From a virus: DNA of 52,477 nt. Under the pieces are notes generated by a model. It did not search any database, was not told the DNA's origin, and saw nothing but the letters and a program-made list of their open reading frames with translations. Each line of letters begins with the position of its first letter. Position 1 is the first letter of the stretch. The DNA is taken from IMG/VR virus record IMGVR_UViG_3300031774_000023, positions 1-52,477 of that record; one strand, given 5' to 3'. Position numbers and translations under genes: made by a program. This document shows, piece after piece, positions 40,301 through 49,714 of the stretch.

Positions 40301-43300
40301 GGGTTAATATCAGAGTATATACCTGCTACAAGTTGATTTAAATCCATTTTAGAGTAATCAGTTATTTGTTTTAAGTTATGCTCAAGCTCACTTACTATTT
40401 TTCTCTGTTCTGATGTAATCTCTACTTTAAGGTCAGATAGTCCTTCATAACCAGTCATATCAACTGCGTTTTTATTAATACTAAATACATTCTCCTTAGG
40501 GTCAACCTTCTCTAGTTCTTTATTAAACTCTTTTATAGCTTCACTTTTTTCATTAATCTCTGTCATCGTTTTATTAAAATATTTGCCTTTCAATGCAAGA
40601 AATCTCTGGATATTAGAAGGAGATACATTCTCCGATTCGTATGCTAATTGAGTAGTGCTAGTTTTAGAACCATGTTCGTATAATGCATCTTTAACCATTC
40701 TGTTAAACTTATTATCGCCAGTTAATTTGTCAAGTTTAAAAATGCTTTCTATTTTATCATGAACATTTCTATCTCTTAAAGAGCCTATTAACAAATAGTC
40801 AAACACTTTTTTACCAGTAGGGGATAGAGATTCTTTATATTTATTTATAAAAACATCTAATTGCCCCATATCAAGCAGCTTACTTCTTTTTTCATTAGAA
40901 AAGTCTTTTATATTTGTCTCACCTAAAAGAGCTAATTGAAGCTCTCTAGTTCTTTTCATAGCATATCTTTGAGCTGGTGTTAAATCGTCAAACATAGCTC
41001 CTTGAGTTCTTCTTTGAATTTGATTTAATATACTTGTCTGTTTAAATGCTTCAACATTCTTAGATATATCTTTAACTTCGTTATTAGTTATTCTTTTAGA
41101 CCTAACTTCTGGCTCTATTAATTTAAGAGTAACCATATCATGTAAATCATCAGACAGCCTTCTATCAGCTTCTTTTAATGTATAAAGAAGGTAATCTTTC
41201 ATTATTTCCTTAGTTAAATCCTTCTTTTCAACAATATTACCTCTAAAATCTTTATAAACAGGTTCTATTCCATAGCCACCATCTTCTATACTTTTTCTTA
41301 AAACTCTATCTGTAGATAAATAGGCCTTAGAGAAATCCTCAATAACATATGCTTCATGTAACTTTTCTTTAGATGCAAAATAAATTTCTTTTGAAAAAGG
41401 AGTTTTTAAATAGGTTCTGCCAAGTAAAGGTTTTATCCAGTTAAGTTTAGCAGCCTCTTTATTAGTAGATTCGTATAAAGATTTAACTGCTTCTGAATTA
41501 ATTCTATTAAATATACTAAAATTAAGGTCTATATTTTTTAATGTCAAAGCCATCTTAGGTAATGCTGTATCTATAGAATCTGTTTCAAATGTCTCTATTT
41601 CATTCAACTTTTCTATTTTTTCTGCATTAGTCCAACTTCTATCTTTATTCCAATTCTTTCCAAATAAAGCCTCATTGAATCCTTTTATTTTATCATAAGA
41701 GGAAATATCTTTATAAACTTCTTTTTTTTCTTTCTTTGATGCTTTTATACTTTGAATATTTTTAAATTCTGATTTTTTTATATCAACAAATCCCTTTTTA
41801 GTTATTTTCTTAAATCCTGTTTCAAAATAAGAATCTGTAAGTATAGTTCTTAAATCTTTCATATTCTTTAAGCCCGTCATATCCATAGGGTCTGCCCCAA
41901 ATGCAGTCATAGCACTCGATAGTAATCTTTGTCTTGATGAAGGCTCTTTAGCTTTAAGAACTTTTTTTATTATAGTTCCATCACCATAGGATATTACCTC
42001 TAAATCTTCTGTTGCATTAGCCAGTTTTCTTACAGAACTCCAAGCAGCTCTCATGTTTTGAGTCATACTAACTATAGGTGCAAGTAGATTTCTTCCCTCT
42101 ACAGCTTTCTCCCCTGTAAAAAGTCTAACTCCTGGAAAGAACTTAGCATGAGGCATAGTTTTATCTTTACCTTGCATAATATCTATTATTTCAGGAGGTA
42201 TGCCCATTTTTTTTAATTCTTTTTTACCTATTAAAAGCTCATCTTTAAACATCTCTTTAACATTAGCTAACTCAGAGCCTTCTCTAGATTTTTTGATATT
42301 TTTATCAGTAACCTCCTGTATATGTTCCTTGATTTTCTTTTGTATTTCTTTTAATGCCCCATCTCTAGTAAACCATTTTTGATTAGGCATTTTTTTCAAA
42401 TGAGGATTCCATACAACTTTAATACCTTCAGGACTGCTTTCAAGTTTCTCGCCTTTAATGTGCAATTCTCCTTTTCCAAATTGATAGTCTTTCTTTTTAC
42501 CATCCAAATCTGTTCCTAATTCTCCTGAATTTATACTTTCATTATGCTCTTTTTCAGTATGCTTTATAAACCTTCTATATGCTCTATCTATTCTCCTAGT
42601 TTCTTTAGCGCCTTCTATAGTTGATAAATACTTTCCTCTTTCTGCAGGAGTAACAGGTTTTGACTTATCTTTTGGAATAATGTATTCATCTTTTTGAGCT
42701 CTAAACATTTCTTTAAAGCTATTTTTCATACCAAATCCCTCACCTGTTTCAGCTTTTCCTCCAAAATAGACAAATGATTCATCTCCATCTAAATCAGCTC
42801 CACCTTCAGCTCTTAAAACTCTACCATGTTGCAATATACCATGGTCTTTAACGCCTGTAAAACCTCTAAAATGAAGTACTTGAGCTCCTGACATAGAATC
42901 CTGAGGAACTCTTACACTTATAGCCTCAAATACATCTTCTACCATTTTCTTCTTAGAAACATCATTATCAAAAAGCTTATTTTTATATGCATCCCATAGC
43001 TCACCTAAAGTAGTTTTTTTATAATTATCTATTTCTGTTTTAATAATAGTATCTCTATATAAGTCACCTAAATAAAATAATTCATCAGCATTTTTACCCC
43101 ATGTTTTTTGAGCTTTTTTATCTGAATTTAATTCAGGAAACAACTTCTGCATATAAACATCATAAGGTCTCATTCTAGCCATTAAAGCGTTATCTGCTTT
43201 AGGGTTTAAAACTTTATCGGCTACATAGCCATCTAAAGCTTTTTGTATGTAATTCTTAGTATATTTGTCATAAAACAGTGGATATAGACTTTCTTTAGAT

Positions 43301-46300
43301 GCAGCCATATTTTTTATAAGCTTATCAGCAACTCCTGTAAAACTAACTACTCCTCTTATTTCATTAGATAGGTCGTTTCCAGATAATTCTGATGCAGCTG
43401 ATAATGTTCCTATAGCATGTTTATTAGTTCTAAGTATTTTTAATAAGAACTCTTGAGCTAAAGCTTCTTCTCCAGGTTCTCTTAAGATTCTAAACACCTC
43501 TTCTACTCCTATATTTTCAAAATTGTCAAGAACATCATTAAATAGCTTTTTCTTTTGTTTAGCATCGGTTTCTTGGCTATATTTGTAAAGCAATTCATTA
43601 GACCTAGCTTTGCCATCAAAGGACTTTTGAGAAAGCTCATTATACCAATCATTAATAACTTCTTGATTTATTTTTGTAAAAGCATCTCTATGCGGAAGAG
43701 ATAATAACTGCTTAGGTATTGTAGTACCTATGTATTTACCACTTTCATTAACTCCAAGCATAGCAGGGTCTTGGAAAACAGAATGATTATATCTAAAGGA
43801 TTCAGGTGTTATTTCTACTATATTTTTTGCATCTCCTCTTAAATTAAGTTGATTTCCTTCTAAGTCATAAGAACCTTTTTCACCACCTATATCTCCTCTT
43901 TGTTTAATAGCACTTTTCATAATAAGAAAATTAACACCATCTGAATCTTTATATTCTTTCATCATTTTAGACATCTCAGGATGAGCTTTATGAATCATAT
44001 ATTTACCAAGCATAGTTCCATTATTAGGGTCTCTTAATATTAAGAATGATTTATTTTGCCCAGAAAAAGGATGCCCTGCATCTTTATTTATAATATCTAC
44101 ACTCTCTTCTGTCGCTATTATAGCTCCATCAAAGCTTTCTTCTATTTCTATATTGTTAGCTTTTAATATATTCTTAACTTTTTCAGGGTCATCTATTAAA
44201 CTGCCTTTAAAATTATCATTTTTATTAAGTTTTAATTCTGAACCACCATATTTTTTAATAAAGTTTCTATCACCTCTCCAACCATTAGTCATCCAAATTT
44301 GGCTTCTTTTATTAAAGCCTGTAGCATTTTTAATATACCCATCAGACATAACAGCTTTAGGGTCTCCTATTGGTTTTCCATTTAAAGACAAATCATATGC
44401 AATATTTGATTTAACCATGTCTTTCCATTCGTTAAAAGAAAGTTCTCCTAAAAATGATTTGTCTAATTTATACTCTTTCTCTGATAAATTAATCTTAACT
44501 TTCTTAAACTCTGGATGATATTTGACAAACATAATTCTATCTTTATCTCCATATCCTGAAAACGGATGCATACCATATTGAGATTTCATTTTCTTTATAG
44601 CTTTAGCTATTAAACTTCTTTTTTTACTAATAGCTTCTTTTAAACTAGTACCATTAAAAACTTCATTCATTACATATCGTCCGAGCTCTACATCTACACC
44701 ACCTTTATTAATAGTATCTAATATAGAATAAACACCTTCTTCAGGCATTTTAAAGTTTTTATCTATTTTTTGCATATCTTCAGCAAAAATAATTTCAATA
44801 TCTTTAATAGGCTCTATCATTAACTTCTTAAGACCAGCTATACTATAAGGACTATTCTTATCAGCTATACTAACAGTATCTCCATTATAGTTAATAATCC
44901 TTACTGGAACTCCTTGTTGTTGAACAGTTGCCCATTTTCTCATCTCTCTTCTCATATGGTCACCCAATTTCAACCCTATTTCTTGCTCAACAGCATCAGC
45001 CCATTGTTCTGATTTATTTTCTAAGTTTAATTTGTTCCACTTTGAAGACTCTTCTAAACCTAAAATATCATTTGCCAACTCAGATGCTTTTTTAGAAAAA
45101 TCCATTATTTTTAGATTCATTTCAGTATTATTTTCTACTTGGTCTCTTATTTCTTTTTGAAGGTATCTATGGAATATATATTGCATCTTATTATCCATTG
45201 GAGTAACAACTCTTTCTCCAGTATCAGGCATTTCTGAAGCTTCTTTATCAGAATTCTCCTTATCCTCCATTTTTTTTATATAATCATCTTTAAAGCCCTT
45301 TTTATCATACTCAGTAAATAGCTCTTTTATAACATTACTATCTTCCTTTGAAACTTTAAATCCAGTTTTTAATGGCTCTCCTAAAACAGCGTATCTAAGC
45401 GGTAATTTGGGGGTTTTATTTACAGTCTGAAAATAACCTTTGTTTTGGTTGTATTTAAACCAAGTATTAGCGCCTTTCTTACCTTCTATAGAAGTATCTG
45501 AAATAAATATAGGTTTGTTTAATTGTTTAGCCATTTCAACAGCATATTTTTGAAATCCTTCGGGTCCTTTTAAATTTGGACTAATTTTACTTCCAATAAC
45601 AAAAACTGCATCAGAATGCTTTATCTTTTGATAATCTCTTTTTATAGAATCTAAAGCTGTTCTTTGAAAATTTGCAACATTAGTATTGAATGTTTTAGAT
45701 AGAATATCAATAATAGGATTTGCTTCTGACAAAACCTCTGTATTAGGAAATACCTGCATTGTTGATTTTTGTTTGCCAAAACTTAACTTCTGTCCAGGTG
45801 CTATTAATTGAACGGTAGATATACCTCTTTTATGAGCTTCCTTTGTAAACTCAGAAGCTATACCTTCTTCTCCTCCTGTTATAATATGTATTAAAGAAGG
45901 GTCTTTCTTAGGGTCTAAAGCCTTTGCTTTCTTCTTACTACCTGCCCCTGTTATAGCTTTTTTAACTATATTAGTCTTAACATCTTCGTAGTTCTTAAAT
46001 ATAACATCTTCTACTTTTTTATTAGAAGGAATATCAGATACTTTTTTACCCATACCTTCATATAGTGCATAAGCCGCTTGTGTTATTTGTTCAGGAGTAC
46101 CACCAGCAGCTCCAATACCTATCCTTTTTAATTCATTTTGAACTTCTGGTTCAAGAGATTTCCATTCTAAATCAGGAGTAGCCTCTGGGTCTTTAGTTTG
46201 TCTTAATTTAGGATTATCTTTAAATTTAGGCTGGACTTTTTCTGTCCATATTTTTCTAGCTTTTTGAGTAGTCCAAGGTTTTTCAGAGCCTCCGAAATAA

Positions 46301-47220
46301 GCTCCCATTAAGTATTCATAAATCTGCTCTGGGTTTGTATCTCCTCTCATAGTTGATGGTATACCCATAAACAAAGAACCAGATAATGCTCTAGCAAACT
46401 TCTCGCCTTTCTCAGATTGCACAGAAATAGGGTATTGTTTGCCTTTTAAAAGATTTCCTTTTGAGTCTTTTACAGCAGGAACATTTTTACCTATAATATT
46501 ACCTATACCTCTAAAAACACCACCAGCTACAGCTCCTCCAAAGAAACTATGCATCATATTATCTACTCCATGTTGCCAAGATGACAAAGCACTAGCTGTA
46601 CCTAGATTAAAACCTCCTTCTATTACGCTTTTAGCTTGTTCTCCTAATAAAAAGCTTTTAGCTGTTCCAAGAGCCCTATTTCTTTGTCCAACATTTGACT
46701 TCACTATAGAACCAACTATACTTCTAGCTTTAGGAGTTATATACTTGTCTGACAAATACAATGGAAGACCTTTAACCCCAGCTACTGCTTTAGCGCTATT
46801 TAACAATGTTTTAGAATTAGCAATCTTACCAGCCCAACCCAATGGACCTGATAGTATGCCAGGGGCGAACCCTACAAGGTGACCTAAGTTCCTTGCTACA
46901 GCTTCATATTCATTGTCTGGATGGTCTGGGGATATATTTAAAGTTGTAAATCCTTCTATAAAACCTGCACCTGCTTGTTTTACTGCCTCTAATATAGAGA
47001 AATCTCCTTCATAAAAAGGAACATTATAGTACTGTGCATGTTGTCTTATTGAGTCTAATGATGATGCATAAGCAGCAGGATTCTTCTTATATAAAGAGAC
47101 TATGCTCCTTATTTGCTTTTCAGTATATGTTGGGTTAAACTGCTGTTCTACAGGTTGTTGTGGTTGTTGAAGCACACTAGTACGAAGCTCCACGTGCTCC
47201 TGATGATTCTCCACCTCCAA
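37297..47220 (-). CDS. Giant ejected protein, candidate virion RNA polymerase (3307 aa)
   Basis: The N-terminus (GFIEGFTTLNISPDHPDNEY; hydrophobic stretches to ~350) resembles ejected polyvalent proteins. Residues ~440-600 look like a SLOG/YspA-type nucleotide-binding domain (IHIITGGEEGIASEFTKEA; HSDAVFVIGSKISP). K1102 and K1106 (MKSAIKQRG) follow a GKYMIHK strand. Then R1437-V-P1439 and D1476-L-D-G-D1480 reproduce the RxP...DxDGD layout of RNA polymerase beta-prime; the 39-residue gap is close to the 35 of E. coli. The C-terminal part around 3100 resembles LPD38. The TTG start at 47220 is uncertain; GTG codons at 47193 or 47175 are alternatives. Confidence 0.7.
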   Translation of the reverse strand: MEVENHQEHVELRTSVLQQPQQPVEQQFNPTYTEKQIRSIVSLYKKNPAAYASSLDSIRQHAQYYNVPFYEGDFSILEAVKQAGAGFIEGFTTLNISPDHPDNEYEAVARNLGHLVGFAPGILSGPLGWAGKIANSKTLLNSAKAVAGVKGLPLYLSDKYITPKARSIVGSIVKSNVGQRNRALGTAKSFLLGEQAKSVIEGGFNLGTASALSSWQHGVDNMMHSFFGGAVAGGVFRGIGNIIGKNVPAVKDSKGNLLKGKQYPISVQSEKGEKFARALSGSLFMGIPSTMRGDTNPEQIYEYLMGAYFGGSEKPWTTQKARKIWTEKVQPKFKDNPKLRQTKDPEATPDLEWKSLEPEVQNELKRIGIGAAGGTPEQITQAAYALYEGMGKKVSDIPSNKKVEDVIFKNYEDVKTNIVKKAITGAGSKKKAKALDPKKDPSLIHIITGGEEGIASEFTKEAHKRGISTVQLIAPGQKLSFGKQKSTMQVFPNTEVLSEANPIIDILSKTFNTNVANFQRTALDSIKRDYQKIKHSDAVFVIGSKISPNLKGPEGFQKYAVEMAKQLNKPIFISDTSIEGKKGANTWFKYNQNKGYFQTVNKTPKLPLRYAVLGEPLKTGFKVSKEDSNVIKELFTEYDKKGFKDDYIKKMEDKENSDKEASEMPDTGERVVTPMDNKMQYIFHRYLQKEIRDQVENNTEMNLKIMDFSKKASELANDILGLEESSKWNKLNLENKSEQWADAVEQEIGLKLGDHMRREMRKWATVQQQGVPVRIINYNGDTVSIADKNSPYSIAGLKKLMIEPIKDIEIIFAEDMQKIDKNFKMPEEGVYSILDTINKGGVDVELGRYVMNEVFNGTSLKEAISKKRSLIAKAIKKMKSQYGMHPFSGYGDKDRIMFVKYHPEFKKVKINLSEKEYKLDKSFLGELSFNEWKDMVKSNIAYDLSLNGKPIGDPKAVMSDGYIKNATGFNKRSQIWMTNGWRGDRNFIKKYGGSELKLNKNDNFKGSLIDDPEKVKNILKANNIEIEESFDGAIIATEESVDIINKDAGHPFSGQNKSFLILRDPNNGTMLGKYMIHKAHPEMSKMMKEYKDSDGVNFLIMKSAIKQRGDIGGEKGSYDLEGNQLNLRGDAKNIVEITPESFRYNHSVFQDPAMLGVNESGKYIGTTIPKQLLSLPHRDAFTKINQEVINDWYNELSQKSFDGKARSNELLYKYSQETDAKQKKKLFNDVLDNFENIGVEEVFRILREPGEEALAQEFLLKILRTNKHAIGTLSAASELSGNDLSNEIRGVVSFTGVADKLIKNMAASKESLYPLFYDKYTKNYIQKALDGYVADKVLNPKADNALMARMRPYDVYMQKLFPELNSDKKAQKTWGKNADELFYLGDLYRDTIIKTEIDNYKKTTLGELWDAYKNKLFDNDVSKKKMVEDVFEAISVRVPQDSMSGAQVLHFRGFTGVKDHGILQHGRVLRAEGGADLDGDESFVYFGGKAETGEGFGMKNSFKEMFRAQKDEYIIPKDKSKPVTPAERGKYLSTIEGAKETRRIDRAYRRFIKHTEKEHNESINSGELGTDLDGKKKDYQFGKGELHIKGEKLESSPEGIKVVWNPHLKKMPNQKWFTRDGALKEIQKKIKEHIQEVTDKNIKKSREGSELANVKEMFKDELLIGKKELKKMGIPPEIIDIMQGKDKTMPHAKFFPGVRLFTGEKAVEGRNLLAPIVSMTQNMRAAWSSVRKLANATEDLEVISYGDGTIIKKVLKAKEPSSRQRLLSSAMTAFGADPMDMTGLKNMKDLRTILTDSYFETGFKKITKKGFVDIKKSEFKNIQSIKASKKEKKEVYKDISSYDKIKGFNEALFGKNWNKDRSWTNAEKIEKLNEIETFETDSIDTALPKMALTLKNIDLNFSIFNRINSEAVKSLYESTNKEAAKLNWIKPLLGRTYLKTPFSKEIYFASKEKLHEAYVIEDFSKAYLSTDRVLRKSIEDGGYGIEPVYKDFRGNIVEKKDLTKEIMKDYLLYTLKEADRRLSDDLHDMVTLKLIEPEVRSKRITNNEVKDISKNVEAFKQTSILNQIQRRTQGAMFDDLTPAQRYAMKRTRELQLALLGETNIKDFSNEKRSKLLDMGQLDVFINKYKESLSPTGKKVFDYLLIGSLRDRNVHDKIESIFKLDKLTGDNKFNRMVKDALYEHGSKTSTTQLAYESENVSPSNIQRFLALKGKYFNKTMTEINEKSEAIKEFNKELEKVDPKENVFSINKNAVDMTGYEGLSDLKVEITSEQRKIVSELEHNLKQITDYSKMDLNQLVAGIYSDINPIVTKNLNQMNIEDFKRLNTWFEMNRKGTIRKQIERQIDEVNSAKVSGWDFMGMPEQVNKNMMARDLKMLKVKAFFQDKDGVAKEGYVLRPTYYGDTIRNMIGRLHEIEDGFSLTKQNQLNNKISFLDQVPDGEAIWNLAMRYHELQNKSESPIYEKQWKDSVEKHNWPALKVKKYIIGSGKEREEFTGHQLLKKAVKRWKEFANETYRLTRGEEGALDEYQEGWYDGHKPNPSKPKYDWKLFLRRLEKAYERGDNQHILSSLKVGIDGMRHINRSMMIDLLPATEYIKTHGWGKGTKISVDDYWKLSFKQKGYYKPGRSERAERYANLEIFSTDYRKGWFPHYFLSNKKHKESMDFELSELKKSKKSISQEEYQERQKKIFLKYRTRNGDWDIADYEMMDKMDTDLFGDTLLDLAKGKKLKENNSFLLENVNETFNSMNKREHHTGGYSVGVENAHLYIRNLSRTAFRQLANMTSRYTLHQMREHMTKKWVKGNDKERAEGQELVKGWLNFWSLYAKRAMGMPTIISDKMYNDKSLKLDASPYGWWADNRFANFINTSMKKMGLSAKIPKALKMKKGKIDFENMSKEDIESVESYLGKTAWDAQRWSNLEAKFELATLMTHPKTPINNIFGGTMHTFQSVGYEPLRKARNLKELQRINPEWTSWDKVMEFVESHGVVPEATLHQFGLDKDFRGSRAKAFVTDLANKSTGLKEISKIDMVALANKYGVSKAIMNKAALFMSVPERILRRDAFMAHYIKAWERLGGSIKNIDNPILIELAKKGVKATQFLYNSAERPAFAATALGKMFSRFQLWSWNAVRFRNDVRKQAQLYGFKPGTEAMRKFERTMQADMFIMALGSVFMYSLFGQTVPAPYNWLQDTAEWIFGDETERDRAFFGTYPSSIAPLQMITPPLARFPISVIREFAEDDYTKLADYYVWTMFPFGRMLRDVGHPETSIIANPMRIPEKVFGVPLTGFSKESKRMREGDSYTSPSPGTNLGKIL

Positions 47221-48679
47221 ATAGCATTTTATCAGGTCGTCTTATGCCACCAGATTCTGATGCAATATCTTTTACAATCTTATAGACAGAGTGTACAGTC
47301 CAAGCATCTAATCCTAATGAAAGAGCCGCAGTTGCTCCTCCAGTAAATAAACCTGCTCCTTTACCTAATAAACTTAATCCAGCTCTTCCTCCAAGTTTTA
47401 ATAAACCTTTTGGTCCAAGCCTTTTAGCTACTTCCATCATTAGTTTTGAAGTACCATGTCTTTTAGAGTAGTTTGCAATAGTTTTTAATTGCTGTTTTAC
47501 ACTAGAAGTTGGTTTAAATGAAGTTTTTAATTTATTTTTAGCTGATTCGACAGCTTTTTTAGCTTTGTCCAAAGATGCATCTGCAGCTGCAGCCTGCTTT
47601 GTTAACTCAGTAGCAGTTTTATATGTTTTGCCTTTGTATTTAAAGGTTCCTTTTTTTCCACCTGTTTTACTGAACTTAGCATTAGGATTTTTTTGTTTTA
47701 ATTTCCAAGCCTTATCAGCAGCTGTCCATTGCTTTTTAAGCCCTTCTTTTGTCTTGTCTACAGCTTTAGTAGCATTCTTTAAAGATTTTTCTGAAGATGT
47801 TAATGCTTTATCTGCAGCTTTTTGAGCTTTTATATTTGATTTTGTACCCCACCTTTTATATTCTCCTGATTTAAGCTGACCTTTTTTAACATCACCTTCA
47901 ACACTTCTTATAGCTTCTGCAAGACCTTTACCCTTACCAAGACCTCTATTCATTACAGTTTTTAATGCTGTTGCTCCAGGAACCATTCTTTTTGCAGCAG
48001 CACTTCTTGCAGCTGCCATTCCTTTGCCTTCTTTTGCTGCTTTAAAAGCTTGATAACCTTGATATGCAGCTGGCATAGCCATTGGAGACAAAGCTCCAGC
48101 AAGGTTACCAATATTGCCAATTGCACTTGGTATTATTCCTCTGCCTGGCATTACATAGTCTTCAAAAGAGGCAAAGCTTTCAGGGCTTATAGCAGATACT
48201 TTGGATAGATTTTGAAGTAACTCGGGATTACCAGCAATCATTTGTCTAACTTTGCTTTTGCTTAATCCAGCATTTTTCATTCTCTCAAATTTATTTGCCA
48301 AATTAATTCCCCACTCGCTAGATTTAGCTCTATACATTTCTGAAAAAAGAGAATATTCATCAGGTCTTAATTTAGCACCTTTATTGTTTAGATTTTGAAC
48401 ATAATCATTCCAAGCTTCAGTCAATGTCTTTACTTTAAAGTTATCACCAAAGTTACCTGATTTATTTGCAACACCTTTATATGACATTGTCCCATCTGCA
48501 GATACCTCAAAGATAGGATTCATAGACATATCTAACGTATTAAAATATTTTGAAAAAGCTTGTTGAGTTCTCTCTTCTGGAGAAGGTAATTGAGCTGCTA
48601 TTTGGGCAAATCCTTGACCTACTGCCTGTCCCACTGTACCACCTCTTGATTGTCCTGCTCCTGAATAATCTATTGCCAT
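47177..48679 (-). CDS. Internal virion/ejection protein (500 aa)
   Basis: Residues 1-200 are helical (NNKGAKLRPDEYSLFSEMYR and so on). The middle is Ala/Lys-rich and repetitive (ALTSSEKSLKNATKAVDKTK), with basic coiled-coil character. The C-terminal part is hydrophobic (GLLKLGGRAGLSLLGKGAGL; GGATAALSLGLDAWTVHSVY) and could insert into membrane. This pattern and the position between a 188-residue and a 3307-residue gene fit podoviral DNA-ejection proteins (gp15/gp20-like). It overlaps the giant gene. Confidence 0.6.
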   Translation of the reverse strand: MAIDYSGAGQSRGGTVGQAVGQGFAQIAAQLPSPEERTQQAFSKYFNTLDMSMNPIFEVSADGTMSYKGVANKSGNFGDNFKVKTLTEAWNDYVQNLNNKGAKLRPDEYSLFSEMYRAKSSEWGINLANKFERMKNAGLSKSKVRQMIAGNPELLQNLSKVSAISPESFASFEDYVMPGRGIIPSAIGNIGNLAGALSPMAMPAAYQGYQAFKAAKEGKGMAAARSAAAKRMVPGATALKTVMNRGLGKGKGLAEAIRSVEGDVKKGQLKSGEYKRWGTKSNIKAQKAADKALTSSEKSLKNATKAVDKTKEGLKKQWTAADKAWKLKQKNPNAKFSKTGGKKGTFKYKGKTYKTATELTKQAAAADASLDKAKKAVESAKNKLKTSFKPTSSVKQQLKTIANYSKRHGTSKLMMEVAKRLGPKGLLKLGGRAGLSLLGKGAGLFTGGATAALSLGLDAWTVHSVYKIVKDIASESGGIRRPDKMLFGGGESSGARGASY

Positions 48680-48696
48680 ATAATTCCTTTTTTAAT

Positions 48697-49263
48697 TTAA
48701 GTAAGCCAATTCGGATTTTGTATTCCAAGTGCTAATCCACCTAGCAAACCACTGGTAGTAGAATTGGCTCTATCTGTATTGTATTGATTTGTAGCATTTG
48801 TATTTTGAACATAAGCGTTTGCTAAGTTTTCATCTAATCCTTGTTGCAATCCTGTCATTTGACCCATTATACCAGTTCCAATGCCAAATCTATTTTGAAG
48901 CATTTCCATCCACTTGTCATTAATTCCGCCAAGATTTTCGTTTGATGACATTCTTTGTTGCATCGCTATTTGACCTGGAGACATACCTGTCATAGAACCT
49001 AACTTTCCCATTTGATTACTAGCAACAGCAGCATTATTATAGCCTCCTTTGACAAGTAAATCATGCATTGCTTTGTTTACAGCAGAGTTAGGGTCTTGTA
49101 ATTGCCTTCCTAATCCAAGCTGTTCAGTTACAAGTCCTTGAGTAGGTTTAAGATAATTTCTTATCTTGTCAATATCAAGAGCAATAGGCTTTGCTGATTG
49201 TGAAGCTTGATTAGATAATAAACCTCCTGCTAAAGATGATAGGATAGTTCCAAGTATCGCCAT
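48697..49263 (-). CDS. Small internal virion/ejection protein (188 aa)
   Basis: It starts with a glycine-rich hydrophobic segment (AILGTILSSLAGGLLSNQAS) and continues as Met/Gln/Asn-rich helices (GQIAMQQRMSSNENLGGIND; MGQMTGLQQGLDENLANAYV). A second hydrophobic stretch is near the end (GLLGGLALGI). Podoviral ejection proteins of the gp14/gp7 type have such amphipathic composition. AGGAG precedes the ATG. It begins the ejection cassette. Confidence 0.6.
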   Translation of the reverse strand: MAILGTILSSLAGGLLSNQASQSAKPIALDIDKIRNYLKPTQGLVTEQLGLGRQLQDPNSAVNKAMHDLLVKGGYNNAAVASNQMGKLGSMTGMSPGQIAMQQRMSSNENLGGINDKWMEMLQNRFGIGTGIMGQMTGLQQGLDENLANAYVQNTNATNQYNTDRANSTTSGLLGGLALGIQNPNWLT

Positions 49264-49325
49264 TATGTATATATCTCCTTATATTTCATCATTATAATTT
49301 ACAAATACTATCTTATTAAAACAAG

Positions 49326-49478
49326 CTATTTTGACTTATTAGCTTTATTATCCTTAGTTTTTTCCTCTGCTTCTTTCTCAGCAGTTAAAAACTCTATGAT
49401 TCCTTGACATTTAATATAAGCCTGTTCAAGCCTCTTTAAATTACTTGCCAAGTCCTCTATCTTTTTATCGTAATCCAT
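49326..49478 (-). CDS. Small coiled-coil protein (50 aa)
   Basis: MDYDKKIEDLASNLKRLEQA then YIKCQGIIEFL and a charged tail. The ATG overlaps the upstream stop (TAATG). Short heptad-like helices of this type are common next to podoviral tail and ejection genes, perhaps as chaperones. No family name. Confidence 0.6.
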   Translation of the reverse strand: MDYDKKIEDLASNLKRLEQAYIKCQGIIEFLTAEKEAEEKTKDNKANKSK

Positions 49479-49714
49479 TATTTAACCTCTTTTATTTCTT
49501 TTAAAATACTATCTAATATATCATTTTTAGCGCTTTCACAGCAACTAATATATTTACTATCATCGTAATAGCCTTCAAATCCCCAACCTTTAGTTCCCAT
49601 AAAGCTATTATCTTTAGGTAGCTTATCTAATTCTTTTGAATTATCAGTATAGTTTTTCAAAGATATATTCCTCTTTTTATACTTACTTATAATATTTAAT
49701 ACTTTGTCAAGCAT
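49478..49714 (-). CDS. Hypothetical protein (78 aa)
   Basis: MLDKVLNIISKYKKRNISLK then a central GTKGWGFEGYYDDSKYISCC and a charged C-terminal helix (SAKNDILDSILKEIKEVK). It is coupled at both ends by TAATG. It lies in a fibre-to-ejection gene stretch. Not recognised. Confidence 0.6.
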   Translation of the reverse strand: MLDKVLNIISKYKKRNISLKNYTDNSKELDKLPKDNSFMGTKGWGFEGYYDDSKYISCCESAKNDILDSILKEIKEVK

